Positions 32,645 to 45,149 are shown, counted from the first letter of the stretch. The stretch is 64,000 bases of DNA from Nannobrachium achirus (GCA_963921795.1 OY997647.1:60662357-60726356); one strand, 5' to 3'. Numbers and translations are program-made. Notes: a model not told the origin generated them from the letters alone.

Positions 32645-33326
32645 GTTAAGGAAACCCCACTCATATCACCATTGTAATATTCTTCAGAGGTTTCAGACCG
32701 TTTCTTGAGTTTTGCTAATTTTAAGGTATTTAAACAGGTCAGTATCATATATAAGACCCTAAATGGTCTATGCCCACCTCCCCTAAAGGAATTCATACAA
32801 AGGAAGCCTGATAGAGGACTCAATACTAGGCAATCACTAGAGGGGACTGCAAAGTACCTTACCGGGTAACCGCTTTTTGGAAAAAACACCCTTTCAGTTC
32901 AGGGCTGTTCAATCTGGAATGACCTACCTCTAACAATAAGAGATTGTTTGTCATGTCCATCCTTCAAGTACAATCTAAAAAAATGGTTAGTTGACAATCA
33001 AACCTGTGACCATGTATAGTCGTAATAGTATAGCTCATGTATGTATATTTTTAACTATCCTTTTTCTAATGTAGGCTATTGTTGGTAATATGTGTTGTTT
33101 TTTGTTTTTTGTTTACAGGAGGAATAGTATTTGTATGTATGTATTTAAACGCCCTCTCTTAATGTAGGGTTACTGTTTGTTGGTATGTGTTGTTTTGTCT
33201 TCATGTGGGGACTACGGATGAAATTTAGCATTCTTGCTCATTCCGGTGTATTTACATTGCAGTGTTGTAGTGTTCATTAATATGCATTGTCACGTCTAAA
33301 TAAACAAATAAAGTAAGTAAGTAAGT
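32645..33326 (+). mobile_element. LINE 3' end with (GTAA)n tail
   Basis: Encodes RT C-terminal sequence: TLNGLCPPPLKEFIQRKP, later SIWNDLPLTIRDCLSC and SFKYNLKKWLVDNQTCDH then stop. A 3' UTR follows with AATAAA and the (GTAA)n tail at 33312-33326. It is interrupted by at least one stop and is 5' truncated. It appears to have landed in a hairpin module, since TCACAA flanks both borders and GTCGGCTATGTTTGG follows. Confidence 0.7.
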
Positions 33327-33963
33327 TCACAACTGGTTGCACTGTGACACACTAGTCGGCTATGTTTGGTGTGCCTCGTCGGGGATCAACTAAGTATTTC
33401 AATCAACTTCAAACTACTGTACAAGTCGTGAGTAAGCAGAATAGAAAACAACATTTAGGAGTGCACACACACAAACTGTACATACTGGCTTTGTCCTCTA
33501 AACTTGGCAGACAAAGACGCTCCAGGCTCTTCAACAAAGTGGAACGAAGAGAAGACGTCTGACAGAGATAGAGCAGGAGGGCAGGGGACATTCTTGAGTG
33601 CATGACTGAGATTGTATCTTGTGTTCAACCCACTGACATACAAATGTTTGGAATTGTTGAAAATGTTCTGAAACGGATGGGGGATTTACCTGATATGCAC
33701 TTGACGTGCAATTTCTGGTTTTCGTGGGACGCCCACAGTATGAATGGGCTAATTAATTAAAAACACGGCTTGACATAAAATAGTGCTTTCTTTGGTAAAA
33801 TAGCAACTCATTGAAGAGCAACAACCTCGGATGAGATTGCGTTTACAACTCATTTAACTACATCTGTAAGCTGTATACAGCTTTGGAAAGATTTATTTTA
33901 GCTTAAATTCAGTGACTTTCTTGAAGCTTTAGATACACAGGGATAAAATGTAAGTATATATTA
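33327..33963. other. Unassigned intron sequence
   Basis: No feature recognised beyond the hairpin remnant at its left edge. Confidence 0.5.
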
Positions 33964-34990
33964 CCAGTAAGACGCCCTAAAGGGCGAGGTCGTGCCATCT
34001 GTCTTGGACATCTGTGTTGGCCATATATGGATTCTGTTAGTGTGGTTCTCCCTAGGGCATCACCTGGGATACAATCCCTTTAAAGCCCATATATGGAGAT
34101 CCCTAACAGAATCCCTTTTATGCCCATATATGGAGATCCCTGCTCTGAGTATCTGACATCATTGTGATGTCACCTGTGATGTCACAGGGGAACCACAGTG
34201 TCAGGCGTTTTTTCCATTTTTGAAGCGGTGAAAACCACTTCCTATGAGTGGCTTTGTGTGTATCACGCCCATATATGGTCATTTTAGTCCAGAATGAACA
34301 GGCTTTTTCAAAAACAGAATGTCCATTTAATTACCATATGGTGATCTCAGTCCAGAATGAACAGGGTTTTTCAAAAACACAATGTATGTCACCTCATGTC
34401 CATATATGGTCACTCCAGGCCAGAATGAACAGGTTTTTCCTGTCCCGTATGTGCAAAATATCAGTCCAGAATGAATAGGCTTTTTCAAAAAGCAAAATGT
34501 GTGTCCCATGTCCATATATGGTCATTTCAGTTCAGAATGAATAGGCTTTATCTGTCCTGTACGTCAAGAATATGTGTGCGGTGTCCCTCCCGGTCAGATG
34601 AATGGATACTTTGAGGATTGGTCAAGCTTCACATGATAATTTGGCCTTCAGGTTTTATCTGTCTTGTACATGCAATAGGTCTCACCTATTGCAGCAATGA
34701 CAAATAGCTGCATAAGAGCAAAAGCAAAGGCACAATAAGAATATACAGATGCTAACAGAATGGTAAAAAGGAGCATTAAGGCAGACAAGAGTAAATACAT
34801 TGAAAATCTAGCAGAAGTTGAAAAATTTAGTAGGCCACAAAGATAACAGAAACTGAAATAATTATAGAGGGATGCAGTTGACAAACAACTAAGAGACCAG
34901 CAAGCAGGACTTTTTATATATTTTTTTAAAACCTATTATACCGGCTCTCCAGACAATTCTATACTAAGATTCACCGCTTCACTTCAAACC
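33964..34990 (-). mobile_element. Helitron-like repeat with CArG tandem array
   Basis: Minus-strand 3' end: hairpin CGCCCTTTAGGGCG, TCTTA, CTGG, T. From 34020 to 34130 there are three CCATATATGG sites. From 34260 to 34560 a degenerate tandem array combines CCATATATGGTCA with CAGTCCAGAATGAACAGG and TTTTTCAAAAAC. The far end (34965-35005) matches 2915-2935 in inverse. The outer boundary is uncertain. Confidence 0.55.
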
Positions 34991-35214
34991 GAGGTTTGAT
35001 TTTTTTCATTCCATATCATACGTTCTTTGCGTAATGAGCTGTGAGTGTTCCTGCTCAGATAAGGCTAACCCCTGAACCCAAGCAGCTCTGACTGTCACCA
35101 TAAAGATCTGAGACTTCACTGTGATATAGTAATACGCTGTCATGGCAAATCTCCCAACAGTTACTGTGTTAAAACAGAAAGAAGTTATATAAGAACAGTA
35201 GCTGTACATCTCTA

Positions 35215-35780
35215 AAATACTTTACCAATTATTATACACCAGTTACCCATATATGGAGATCCATGTACTGTATATAGTACATCCCTTTTATGCTCATACA
35301 TGGAGATCCCTGTCTGAACCAGCCGCACGGATATGGGCTGTCTTCCTCCATATATGGGCATTCCCATATGAAGTCCTGTTAGATATGGGCTTAATATTGA
35401 TGACATCAGGGATCCCCATATATGGGCATAAAAGGGATTCTGTTAGAGTGGTTCAGATGACATCACAACATACAATATATGTTATGCCCATACATGGATA
35501 TCCCTATCTGAACCAGCCACACAGATATGGGCCATGTCTTGGCCATCTGGCCAGTGATATACCGGTATATCGATGACATCAGGGATCTTCATATATGGGC
35601 ATAAAAGGGATTCTGGGGAATACCTATATATGGACTTTTACATAGGTGATGTCACCTGTGATATCACCTGTGATGTCACAGTGATGTGTCAAGGGAACCA
35701 ACCCATAGACCGTAAAAATGTGTACACACACAGCTTCACGGAGACAAAGCAGTGACATTTCTCATGGTATACTGCGACTA
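35215..35780 (-). mobile_element. CArG repeat, Helitron-like, truncated
   Basis: Inverse relative of 31405-31937: GGTGATGTCACCTGTGATAT, AGGGAACCAACCCATAGACC and the 5' block CATGGTATACTGCGA. Three CCATATATGG sites at about 35247, 35350 and 35415. A Helitron 3' hairpin is not present. Confidence 0.55.
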
Positions 35781-35783
35781 GGG

Positions 35784-36075
35784 CAGGAATTTCATGGAGG
35801 CCATGAAGGCCATGGCCGCCGCTGCCCCTCCGTTTGGCCTTGTGCCCCTCAAAGAAATGGCATGACCTGAGGCCACAGTGGCCTTATAATGCCCCAGCTG
35901 ACTGTACCACATATTACATTTAAAAATCATCCCTAACCCTTAAATTCAACAAATTCTTTCAATGGACTAAAATCTTGTTTTATTTGATGGCATTCAAGCC
36001 CTGGCATTTGGCCCTTTGCGCCCTCAAAAAATAGACAACTCCAAAGGCCAAGTCGCAATTACTAAAACAGCCTAG
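35784..36075. mobile_element. MITE fragment (GGGCAGGAATTTCA)
   Basis: Shares AGGGCAGGAATTTCA, GGCCATGAAGGCCATGGCCG and GTTTTATTTGATGGC with 59143-59575. The right end is truncated relative to that copy. Confidence 0.6.
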
Positions 36076-36598
<523 letters not shown>

Positions 36599-36734
36599 CA
36601 CACCATACACTGCCATTAGAATACAGTAGAGGTCACACCAAGAGCCACACGTGACCCTCAGGGGCCACAGGTGCGCAGTTGCTCCGATCCGCACCAAACT
36701 TGGCACTAACAGTGTTCAGGGGTCTGCCATTAGA

Positions 36735-36957
36735 ATAGTCACATCGCTATTATCGTTTATCGTGATAAAAAGCACTCACGATAATCGTATCGTGGAGATT
36801 GAATTCGTCATGAAATTGTCCTCCGTCATGCACTGGGATCAATTCATCTGCGATTTTTTTGCAATATTTTGATTATCGCGATAATATCGTAAATCACTAT
36901 TTTTTGGTCACAATAATCGTGATCTGACATTTTCATCATTATCATCCCATCCCTACA
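36735..36957. mobile_element. MITE with GATAATCG inverted motifs
   Basis: ATTATCGTTTATCGTGATAA on the left and TGATTATCGCGATAATATCG, ATAATCGTGATCTGA, ATCCCATCCCT on the right. Same family as 58309-59143. Confidence 0.55.
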
Positions 36958-37617
36958 GTACACCAGTGCCCCTAGTGGTACTGGCACACCAATGCTACTG
37001 TACAATCTACACCAAACGTTATGGCAGTGTTACTGTTTTCCTTCAAATGGCCATAACTCTGTGACCATTGCTCTGATCAGAGCAGTGTAAGGCTGCGTAG
37101 CGGCCTGACAATTTAATAAACTATGGGTTCATGTTTTTAAACTGAGTACTGAATCTTTTAACCCAGGATCAGCTTGAAATTGTGACCCCCAAGTTGAGAA
37201 CCACTGTCAACACTTACAGACTAACATAGTGTTCACTTGGCTATTAGCTATGGGCTATAGCAGTCAAATGGCTTGTATCCATGCATCCATTGCATCCATT
37301 GCAGCCAAAAAAGTCATTTTCTAAAAATGAGCTCATGTACCAATGGAGAATGTACAGTCCTGCTCTCTCCTCAATAGAAGGAAGCAGCCTATTAGTGTGT
37401 TTTCCACAATCCTCTCTAACTCTAATGTGGGTGAGGTGCTGAAGCATCCATATGACATGTTGCACAGGGAGGCTTCTCTAAACCCAGAGATGCAGTATGT
37501 AGGATCTGAGGTTGACAGTATTTCTGGCAGATAAGGTGCAATTGGTAGAGTAGCACACATAAAGTCTGCTAGCCTGGAATCCGGACGGATTGCAAAAAGT
37601 GCAGGGCAAAAAGAAAG
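36958..37617. other. Unassigned intron sequence
   Basis: GGCTGCGTAGCGGCC near 37092 resembles a decayed Helitron 3' hairpin, but no CTRR follows. Nothing else is seen. Confidence 0.45.
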
Positions 37618-37655
37618 GAAAAAAATCACACCAAATGTGAACTGAGTGGTGGAGG

Positions 37656-37746
<91 letters not shown>

Positions 37747-37905
37747 TGTGACTGGCCTGAATAACAGTGCCCCTCCCTTAAAATGTGTGGTCAGCAAAGG
37801 TATTGCAGGTTACATACAGACTCAGCCTGTATAGGAGACGGTGTGACCACCGCTCAAAAAAAAGAAGAAAAATAATCACACCAATGTGAACTGAGTGGTG
37901 CAGTC
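37618..37905. mobile_element. GAGCGGTGG / CACACC MITE with (TG)n
   Basis: AAAAATCACACCAAATGTGAACTGAG..GGTGG, then (TG)n at 37657-37743, then CTCCCTTAAAATGTGTGGTC and GGAGACGGTGTGACCACCGCTC. This is the inverted order of 6560-6955. A second TCACACCAATGTGAACTGAG follows at 37877. Confidence 0.6.
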
Positions 37906-38116
37906 TGCGCAACAGCACTCAGGGTGGTTGCAGCAAGGGATTGTGATCTTAAACGCATTGTAAATCTTTTTGTTGTAGGAAATGTAAACATAGCTGTGTT
38001 TACACAAGGCTTTACCCCATCCAACTTGTGCTCCTAAGTTGAAACAGCACTATTGCAGCATGTGAGTATCCTACAAACATACAGACATAGTGTAGCACAG
38101 AGAGTCGTCCTCCCTG

Positions 38117-38119
<3 letters not shown>

Positions 38120-38210
<91 letters not shown>
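38120..38210. repeat. (GT)n microsatellite
   Basis: Uninterrupted dinucleotide tract of about 90 bp. Confidence 0.9.
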
Positions 38211-38212
<2 letters not shown>

Positions 38213-38541
38213 CGCTACAAACAGACAGACAGTGAGTGTACTACACACTCACTCCTAGGAGCATGCACGGCAAAAATCCGGCCCTTGGAAATGCAGGCTC
38301 AACACAGAGATTCCAGACTAATATCTACACAGTAATATTAGTCTGGTCGTTGCAGGCTAGAAGTCTGCATAACCAGACATTAATTAGGCAATTGGATGCC
38401 AATTACTGTTGTTTGCAGCTGTTCATTGACGGAGTCAGTGGACACGAGAAGGATACCAGCTTCAATAGTCTAATTAGACACTCCTACCATTCAGTTAATA
38501 TCTTTATTCACAACGATTTATAACAAGCACAGAATAAGCAA
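38211..38541. other. Unassigned intron sequence
   Basis: A short inverted pair, CCAGACTAATAT and ATATTAGTCTGG, at 38310-38345. Nothing else. Confidence 0.5.
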
Positions 38542-38842
38542 TTAAAGGAGTAGTTCAAGCCCAAAATGAAGTTTTTTCTAACAATTACTCAACCCATGGA
38601 GACTTTGAGTTCAATAATATCTTTTTGTTTTTTATCGCATTCCTAAGCCAAAGATTTGAGGAGACTCTTTGTAGGCCCATTGATTCCGGATGGGTCTCCA
38701 TCTGGAATCAATGGGGGGCAATTTATTATAATCAAATAGTTGGCTTAGGAATGTGACAAAAAACAAAAACTATTATTGAACTCAAGTGAGTAATCAATAG
38801 AAAAAAATAATAATAATAATTGGGGGGTGAACTACTCCTTTA
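38542..38842. mobile_element. TTAA-flanked palindromic MITE
   Basis: TTAA, AGGAGTAGTTCA at left; TGAACTACTCCT, TTAA at right. It is a near-complete palindrome including GATTCCGGATGGGTCTCCATCT at the centre and CTTAGGAATG arms. piggyBac/Kolobok-type target. Confidence 0.75.
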
Positions 38843-38987
38843 AACATAATTCACCTTTACTTCCTTATATTTAAAAACATATATTCATAACACTACTACC
38901 AAGACAGCAGCTCCTCCTTTTTAAAAAGTATAGTTATTTAAAAGACAAAATATAAAACAATTGAGAAAAATATTTAGGTCAGAAGAC

Positions 38988-39224
38988 ATAAAGCATAGCG
39001 TAAGTTTATGCAGGGCATGGGAGTCAAGTCGCCGCCAGTCTGAGTGTCAGTTGTCAGTCAGCTCTGTTCTCATACCTCATTAACATATCTGCTGGTCATT
39101 ATGTCACATGACTGCCATACTCCAATCAGAGCTCTCAATCAGTAGGGAAGGCTCCTTTAAATAGAGCTTGCTTTCCCTACCAATGCTTGGTTCCGAAGCT
39201 TCGGAATCATTTGCTGCTTGCTTC
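38988..39224 (+). repeat. Split direct repeat A1
   Basis: Starts ATAAAGCATAGCGTAAG and ends TTTGCTGCTTGCTTC. It contains TTTAAATAG near 39157 and the palindrome GAAGCTTC. Identical by eye to 44180-44416. Confidence 0.85.
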
Positions 39225-40934
39225 TGCGGCTGCTCTACTCTCTGGTTCTGCTCGAAAGCTTGGTGATACCATATGGTTCTGCTTTAGATACTGCTTACTG
39301 CCGTGCTGCTTCAATAGCAATGCTAGCCTGCTTTTATATCTGTTGCTATCACTATGCTACTGCTAACAGTATTATGCCTAATGTTAACTACAGCTATCAT
39401 GATGCACTACTTCATTTGTTCTCATTTACGTGTTTACTACTACTCATAACTTGAACAAGGTCTCATCTAAAATGTATTACTAGCATGCTTGCTTCTCAGA
39501 AGAGAAAACATTTCAACAGTATAGCATATGCTAACAGTGGTAGTAGTGGAAGCTTCAAATTGTTTGTAGCAACATAAGCTAACAGCATGCTTTGCTCTAC
39601 AGTGCACCCCGAACCATGATGGCATTGGCTGTGATTTGTGCTGCCTAGAACAGTATGTGAACTGTTGTTCCTGCCCAGCTTCCAGTGCTGTTTGTCTCCA
39701 GCAGATGCCACACTGGGTTTCTTAAATCCTTAATCGCAGGGCTACACTCTGCAAACACCAGCTAGTTCGGCAGCTAATCCAACATGTTGGCCGGTGTGGC
39801 CATACTCCCTTCAGATGCATGGCTCCATGCAGGGATTCCCATCCTGCTTTAAACAGGTGTAGCCTATGCTATTATTGATATCATGCATGGATGATATTCT
39901 GATGCTACTGCTCACTTCTAATATATGCCTCTTTTCCCAACATTGCTGCTAATCATATACTAATGCTACTTTTACTCTGCAGGCAGGTTGGAACTACTGA
40001 GTATATTTGTGTATTAAGATTAATGCTTTGCTCATTCAGGAATCATGTCAAGTGTTTACAGGAGTAGCACTGCCCCTTTAAGGGCAGAGCATAAAGGTTT
40101 GGCCATGCATAAGCCTGAGTCCGAGTGTTTGTTGGGGACCTGTCCTTGAGGAGTGGTTCAGCTAGTATTCGGTAAGAGTCCTGAATCAAATATTGATGCT
40201 TAGATAATTCAGTGGTACAGCATTTCAAGATGTTAGAAGTTTTATGGAGGGGGTTTAAATGTTTAATGGTTAACATATGCCTTTCATGGGTGTAAGAACT
40301 TGTTACCATGAGAGAGATTGTCATGTGCTACAGTTGAATTAGTCCATATTCAACTAACTGCCACTACTTGGAGTAAAGTAGGTGAGATTGCGGCATTCAA
40401 GCGAGGATCAAACACGCTCACTCTCACACTTGCTTAAGTATGGAAATGAAGGTTCTTGCACAGGTGATTATTTGGCTTTATAAACACCATAGTTAATGTC
40501 CTATGTGGTGGAATGGTGGAAAGTTGATAAGGGAGGTTGTTAAATGGGCAATGCATCATGGGTAGTGTAGTCTATGTACTGCTACCATACACACTGTTCT
40601 CAGTCTAGCAGTGTTGCCAGGTCTGCCCATTATAAGCAACTCGGTCTTGTTTCCCCATAACTTCTAGTTGTGGGTTGTTTGTTCGGGCTTGTTCTGAAGT
40701 AAAGTTGCTTATTTGGCTTGCTTTCAACATCCTTCCAACATGCTTCCTGTTAGAATCAGCCTAGTCTGTGTGCAGAGTGGGTTAATTCCCTTTTTGAGCC
40801 ACATGAAGTCAAGCAGCTACTGTGTGTGTAGTGTGGGGAGAGTTGAAGACTTGTTAGAAGGTTGCATGGGAAAAGTACAGTTGCATGATGGTACAGTTCT
40901 ACTAAAAGGAGATCCTAGGAAGCTCTCCCTATTT

Positions 40935-41200
40935 ACTCAGGAACCTTTGAGAGAGAGGTTTGAGTGAGAGGGATATTCCAGCATGGTGAGAGGCTTGTTC
41001 ACTGCTAAATGCTAATGTTAGCGCATTTGGAACCTTTGAGTTGTATAGCGTAAGAGGATACATTCCAGCATGGGGAGAGGCTTGTTCACTGCTAAATGCT
41101 AATGTTAGCGCATTTGGAACCTTTGAGTTGTATGGAGTAAGAGGATACATTCCAGCATGGGGAGAGGCTTGTTCACTGCTAAATGCTAATGTTAGAGGCT
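40935..41200 (+). repeat. Tandem array, about 87-bp units
   Basis: Three units with starts near 40981, 41069 and 41155. Each has CCAGCATGG.GAGAGGCTTG and TTCACTGCTAAATGCTAATG, and most of each is identical. Confidence 0.8.
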
Positions 41201-41534
41201 AATGTTAGTAACTCGGGGGTTGTCATGGGCTCATGCTACAACGCTATCATGGGAACACTGGAATGGCCATGTGAAAAGCTTGTTCACTGCTAAATGCTTA
41301 TGTTAGCGGCTAATGCTAGTAACACTCAGGGGTGCCATTGTCTTATGCTACAAACGCTAGCATGGTAACACTGAAGTGGCCATGTGAAATGGATAAACTG
41401 AGTTGATGTATCTATGCACAGCCAGTACATGCTGAACGTTGTTCGGAACAGCGTTAAACACTTGTTCTGTAATTTTGCACACGGTGGGAAAAAAAAAAAA
41501 AAAAAAAATACTGCATAGGCTGGCTGCTGCTTCG

Positions 41535-41959
41535 ATTCTGCCATTTTGCTGTATGCTCACCTTATGCTCATGCTAAAGCTGCTACATGTCTGTTGCTAAC
41601 ATCATGTTTCATTTCCAGGCTTCTGCCATTTTGCTGTATGCTCAACTTATGCTCATGCTAAAGCTGCTACATGTTTGTTGCTAACATCATGTTTCATTTC
41701 CAGGCTTCTGCCATTTTGCTGTATGCTCAACTTATGCTCATGCTAAAGCTGCTACATGTCTGTTGCTAACATCATGTTTCATTTCCAGGCTTCTGCCATT
41801 TTGCTGTATGCTCAACTTATGCTCATGCTAAAGCTGCTACATGTCTGTTGCTAACATCATGTTTCATTTCCAGGCTTCTGCCATTTTGCTGTATGCTCAA
41901 CTTATGCTCATGCTAAAGCTGCTACATGTCTGTTGCTAACATCATGTTTCATTTCCAGG
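41535..41959 (+). repeat. Tandem array, five 85-bp units
   Basis: Units start at 41535, 41620, 41705, 41790 and 41875. They are nearly identical and each ends in GTTTCATTTCCAGG, a good match to a 3' splice site. Looser units (TTTATCATTACAG, TTTATCTTTTCAG) continue to about 42440. Confidence 0.9.
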
Positions 41960-43959
41960 CTTCTTTCTTTATCAGTTGTGCTGCTATGCTACAATGATCA
42001 CATAATTGTGCTAATGGCTCTTGTTGCTGCTGCTTCAGTCAGATACTATCATGTGTCCTAGAATTTCAGCTATTGCTAGCTCCACTCAACCTGCTGCTGC
42101 CTGCTAGCATAACTGCTAATAATTACAGCTAATGCTACTGCTAGTTAATGCTAACATCATGTTTATCATTACAGCTCCATGCCGGAGCTGTGGCATGCCC
42201 ACTGCTACGGCATCAGGTTTTATCATTGCAGCTTCATGCTAAAGCTGCTTCATGTTCCGCTAAATCGTGTTTTTCTATATAGCTTCTTGCTGAGGCTGCT
42301 ACATGTCTGCTGCGAACATCATGTTTATCTTTTCAGCTTCGTGCTGGAGCTGCTGCATGGCTGCTGCTACAGCATGTCATTGCAGCGTTGTGCTGCAGCT
42401 TCTGTGTGTTTTCTGCTAACATGTTTATCTTTATAGTTTCGTCCACTACCGTATAATGCCATGAGGCCAGTCAGGAGTCGGTTGGCACTGCAGAGGGCAT
42501 TGCTACTACAGCTTCAGCTAACGCTACTTCTGCTGCAACCATGAGCCTGCCTGCCGGTACTCCTGCCTGCCTGCACGCCTGCCTGCCCACCTGCTGCACG
42601 CCTGCCCGCCTGCTGGCCCGCCTGCTTGCACGCTACAGATTCAGCAGACAGGGGAGTGGCTGCCTGCCTGTTTCATGAGCGACATCGATGTGTCGCGATG
42701 ATCGAGGATTCTGGATCGAGGATACTCACCTGGACCTCCTCCCGAAGCCATGAAAGGCAGGTCATTCGTTAATCAAACTGCATCTTCATCTAAAGGCATA
42801 ATTATATGGCTGATAAGTCAGATGTATTATATAGATTGCGTGGTTGTGGATGATAATAATAATTATAATAATGATGATCGTTGCAACAAGTCTCAAGATG
42901 ATTCTAAGTATATTTCAGCAGCACCTTATGCTTGTAGGAGTTCATTAATATTCAGCCGGGTGGTGCATCAAGGCAATCCAGACTACGTTCTCAAACTAAT
43001 ACTTCTTTCTATCCTCTATGTCATGGTATCTGCCTGGCGTCCTCTGGCGAGGCAAGCTGTATCGGACCTTGGAAGGATGGCTACCAGAGATGCTTCCTGC
43101 AGCATCGGGGATGGCTCCACACCTGTACATCTGTCTATGCATACAACCGGGCTGGCTCCAACTCGGAGGTTATGGACGCTGATCCTCAGCAGCTATGAAT
43201 GTTACTCGCCAGGAAGGAGGTCATTCTTGTTGCTCAAAAGCATGAGCGGCATTAAGTGAGGAGACGGTCGGCTAATTAATTGCTCAAAGGTGGTTGGCAC
43301 GGTTATCACAGCTGTTAATATCAACTTCCAATTGCAGGGTCACGTCTACCTAGCATGGTGGGTAACCTCAAACAGCTCGCTCCCCCTTTAAGGGATGGGG
43401 CACAACTCGGCAAGCGTAGCTGATTCACTCTTCTTCGCAGTGTAGGATGGCTTAAGACCAACTGCTTAATACAATTTGGTTCTGCGTTAGAACCGCTCGC
43501 ACGCACAGCAAGCGTAGCTGACCCACTTTATACACTAATGGTAGGATGGCCTTTTCTTAATTTAAGAACTGCTTCTTAACGGAATAATTATTTCAAAGGT
43601 CGGCAGCGTCGCTTCGCTGCCTCTCTTAGCTATTTCATTTCACTAATCATAGAATGGTCTCTCTTTTAAGATGCAGCATGTATCTTTTAGCATAAAATAA
43701 ATTTGTCAACGCAGAGATCGCAGCTAGCTGCTGCTACACATAGTTACTGCTAAGCTTAGGATGGCTTCTCATGGTTCAAGACTCTGCAGTCTTTTACTTT
43801 TAATCATGTAGAAGTCTGCAGTGGCGCTCTGCTGCTACACATAACCAGAGTCTGACTGACACAGGTTTTATGTGGCGTTGGGTTCCGTGTTTTGGGGGTT
43901 TTAAAGCGCTCTCTGGTTGGCCGAGCCCTGCCAAGACAGAGAGCAAGCTCATTAGTTTT

Positions 43960-44179
43960 GGGGGGTATTGCTGCGTTCCCTGATTTTGCTTAGCATGCTC
44001 AGAAATGCCTGCACAAAATTCAGGGAGCATCTCCGATCGCGGAGCCCTTCAAACGCCAAGTTTAACTGTATTCCATTTATGCAATAAATGGTTAAATATC
44101 CTTGCCAATATCTTGCCGAGTCTATCTGTTCATTATGTTATTAATTGTTATATTCTTGACGTGAATGTTCCTGCCTAAA
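43960..44179 (+). repeat. Split direct repeat B1
   Basis: Starts GGGGGGTATTGCTGCG and ends TTCCTGCCTAAA, joining A2 directly. AATAAA at 44083-44088. Confidence 0.85.
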
Positions 44180-44416
44180 ATAAAGCATAGCGTAAGTTTA
44201 TGCAGGGCATGGGAGTCAAGTCGCCGCCAGTCTGAGTGTCAGTTGTCAGTCAGCTCTGTTCTCATACCTCATTAACATATCTGCTGGTCATTATGTCACA
44301 TGACTGCCATACTCCAATCAGAGCTCTCAATCAGTAGGGAAGGCTCCTTTAAATAGAGCTTGCTTTCCCTACCAATGCTTGGTTCCGAAGCTTCGGAATC
44401 ATTTGCTGCTTGCTTC
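44180..44416 (+). repeat. Split direct repeat A2
   Basis: Second copy of A, directly after B1. The spacer to B2 (44417-44659) holds about three 43-54 bp tandem units with TTAAGCTCATACTGTGATTT. Confidence 0.85.
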
Positions 44417-44659
44417 CTCCTCCACCCCAGCCTCCACCTTTGCATGATCACTCTGGCTAAGCTCAAATACTTGTGATTGTCTGATTAAGTTACATGTCAA
44501 TGTGGTTAAGCAAGTACTGTGATCTTGTCTAAATTTCATGTCATGTTGTTAAGCTCATACTGTGATTTTGTCTAAGTTCATGTCAATGTTGTTAAGCTCA
44601 TACTGTGATTTGACTATGTTACATGTCACGGTTATTGCTATTTGCTATTCTATCCCTAT

Positions 44660-44879
44660 GGGGGGTATTGCTGCGTTCCCTGATTTTGCTTAGCATGCTC
44701 AGAAATGCCTGCACAAAATTCAGGGAGCATCTCCGATCGCGGAGCCCTTCAAACGCCAAGTTTAACTGTATTCCATTTATGCAATAAATGGTTAAATATC
44801 CTTGCCAATATCTTGCCGAGTCTATCTGTTCATTATGTTATTAATTGTTATATTCTTGACGTGAATGTTCCTGCCTAAA
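44660..44879 (+). repeat. Split direct repeat B2
   Basis: Second copy of B, ending TTCCTGCCTAAA. AATAAA at 44783-44788, then flanking sequence CTATTATTG. Confidence 0.85.
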
Positions 44880-45149
44880 CTATTATTGTATAGGATTATG
44901 CTAAACGACTGTCTCAATATCCCACTTGTCATTGCAGTATTACCATAAGGGAGAAAAATGAATTTATATAGGACTGTCACCAACTTGTGGTGTGGTTTGC
45001 AACCGCCACTGAAATGGATTCAGCTGCCATGCTGTTGCACCGAGTTGAGTGGAAGAGGTTACTTTAGCGTGACCGTTGACTTCAAAATATTAGCAAGGCA
45101 AAGAAAAACAAGCTGTGTGGAGTCTATGAAACGTTGCAATGGTTTAAAC

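Larger units (their letters stand above)
39225..43959 (+). other. Interior of the split-repeat element
   Basis: Low-complexity sequence rich in GCTGCT and ATGCTAATGCTA, with three tandem families (40935-41200, 41180-41380, 41535-41959). A CCTG-rich stretch lies at 42540-42640, and degenerate units near 43370-43790 are built on AAGCGTAGCTGA and TAGGATGG. A 169-codon frame at 42750-43259 has no recognised domain and is not called a gene. Confidence 0.6.
38988..44879 (+). mobile_element. Split-direct-repeat element (Ngaro/PAT-like layout), non-autonomous
   Basis: Two unrelated direct-repeat pairs are arranged A1 (38988-39224), interior, B1 (43960-44179), A2 (44180-44416), 243-bp spacer, B2 (44660-44879). 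By eye A1 equals A2 and B1 equals B2, and B1 joins A2 with no gap. This is the layout described for the Ngaro/PAT branch of tyrosine-recombinase retroelements. A has a TATA-like TTTAAATAG and B an AATAAA. No target duplication is seen at the ends. No gag, RT or recombinase is recognisable in the 4.7-kb interior, so it would be non-autonomous. Alternative: a tandem dimer whose second unit is internally deleted. Confidence 0.6.

Noticed and set aside
37092-37106. Helitron 3' end at GGCTGCGTAGCGGCC
   Set aside because: The hairpin resembles the family end, but no CTRR follows at the right distance and no CArG body precedes it.
41535-41959. CRISPR-like array
   Set aside because: Units are contiguous 85-bp tandem repeats without unique spacers, in an animal genome with introns and LINEs.
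42750-43259. A 169-codon frame in the split-repeat element
   Set aside because: No recognisable domain, AT-rich with Asn/Asp runs, no partner frames. Kept only as a note, not as a gene.
38988-44879. Reading the A repeats as long terminal repeats of an LTR retroelement
   Set aside because: The right side is B1-A2-B2 rather than a single repeat, ends lack TG..CA, and no target duplication or gag-pol is visible.
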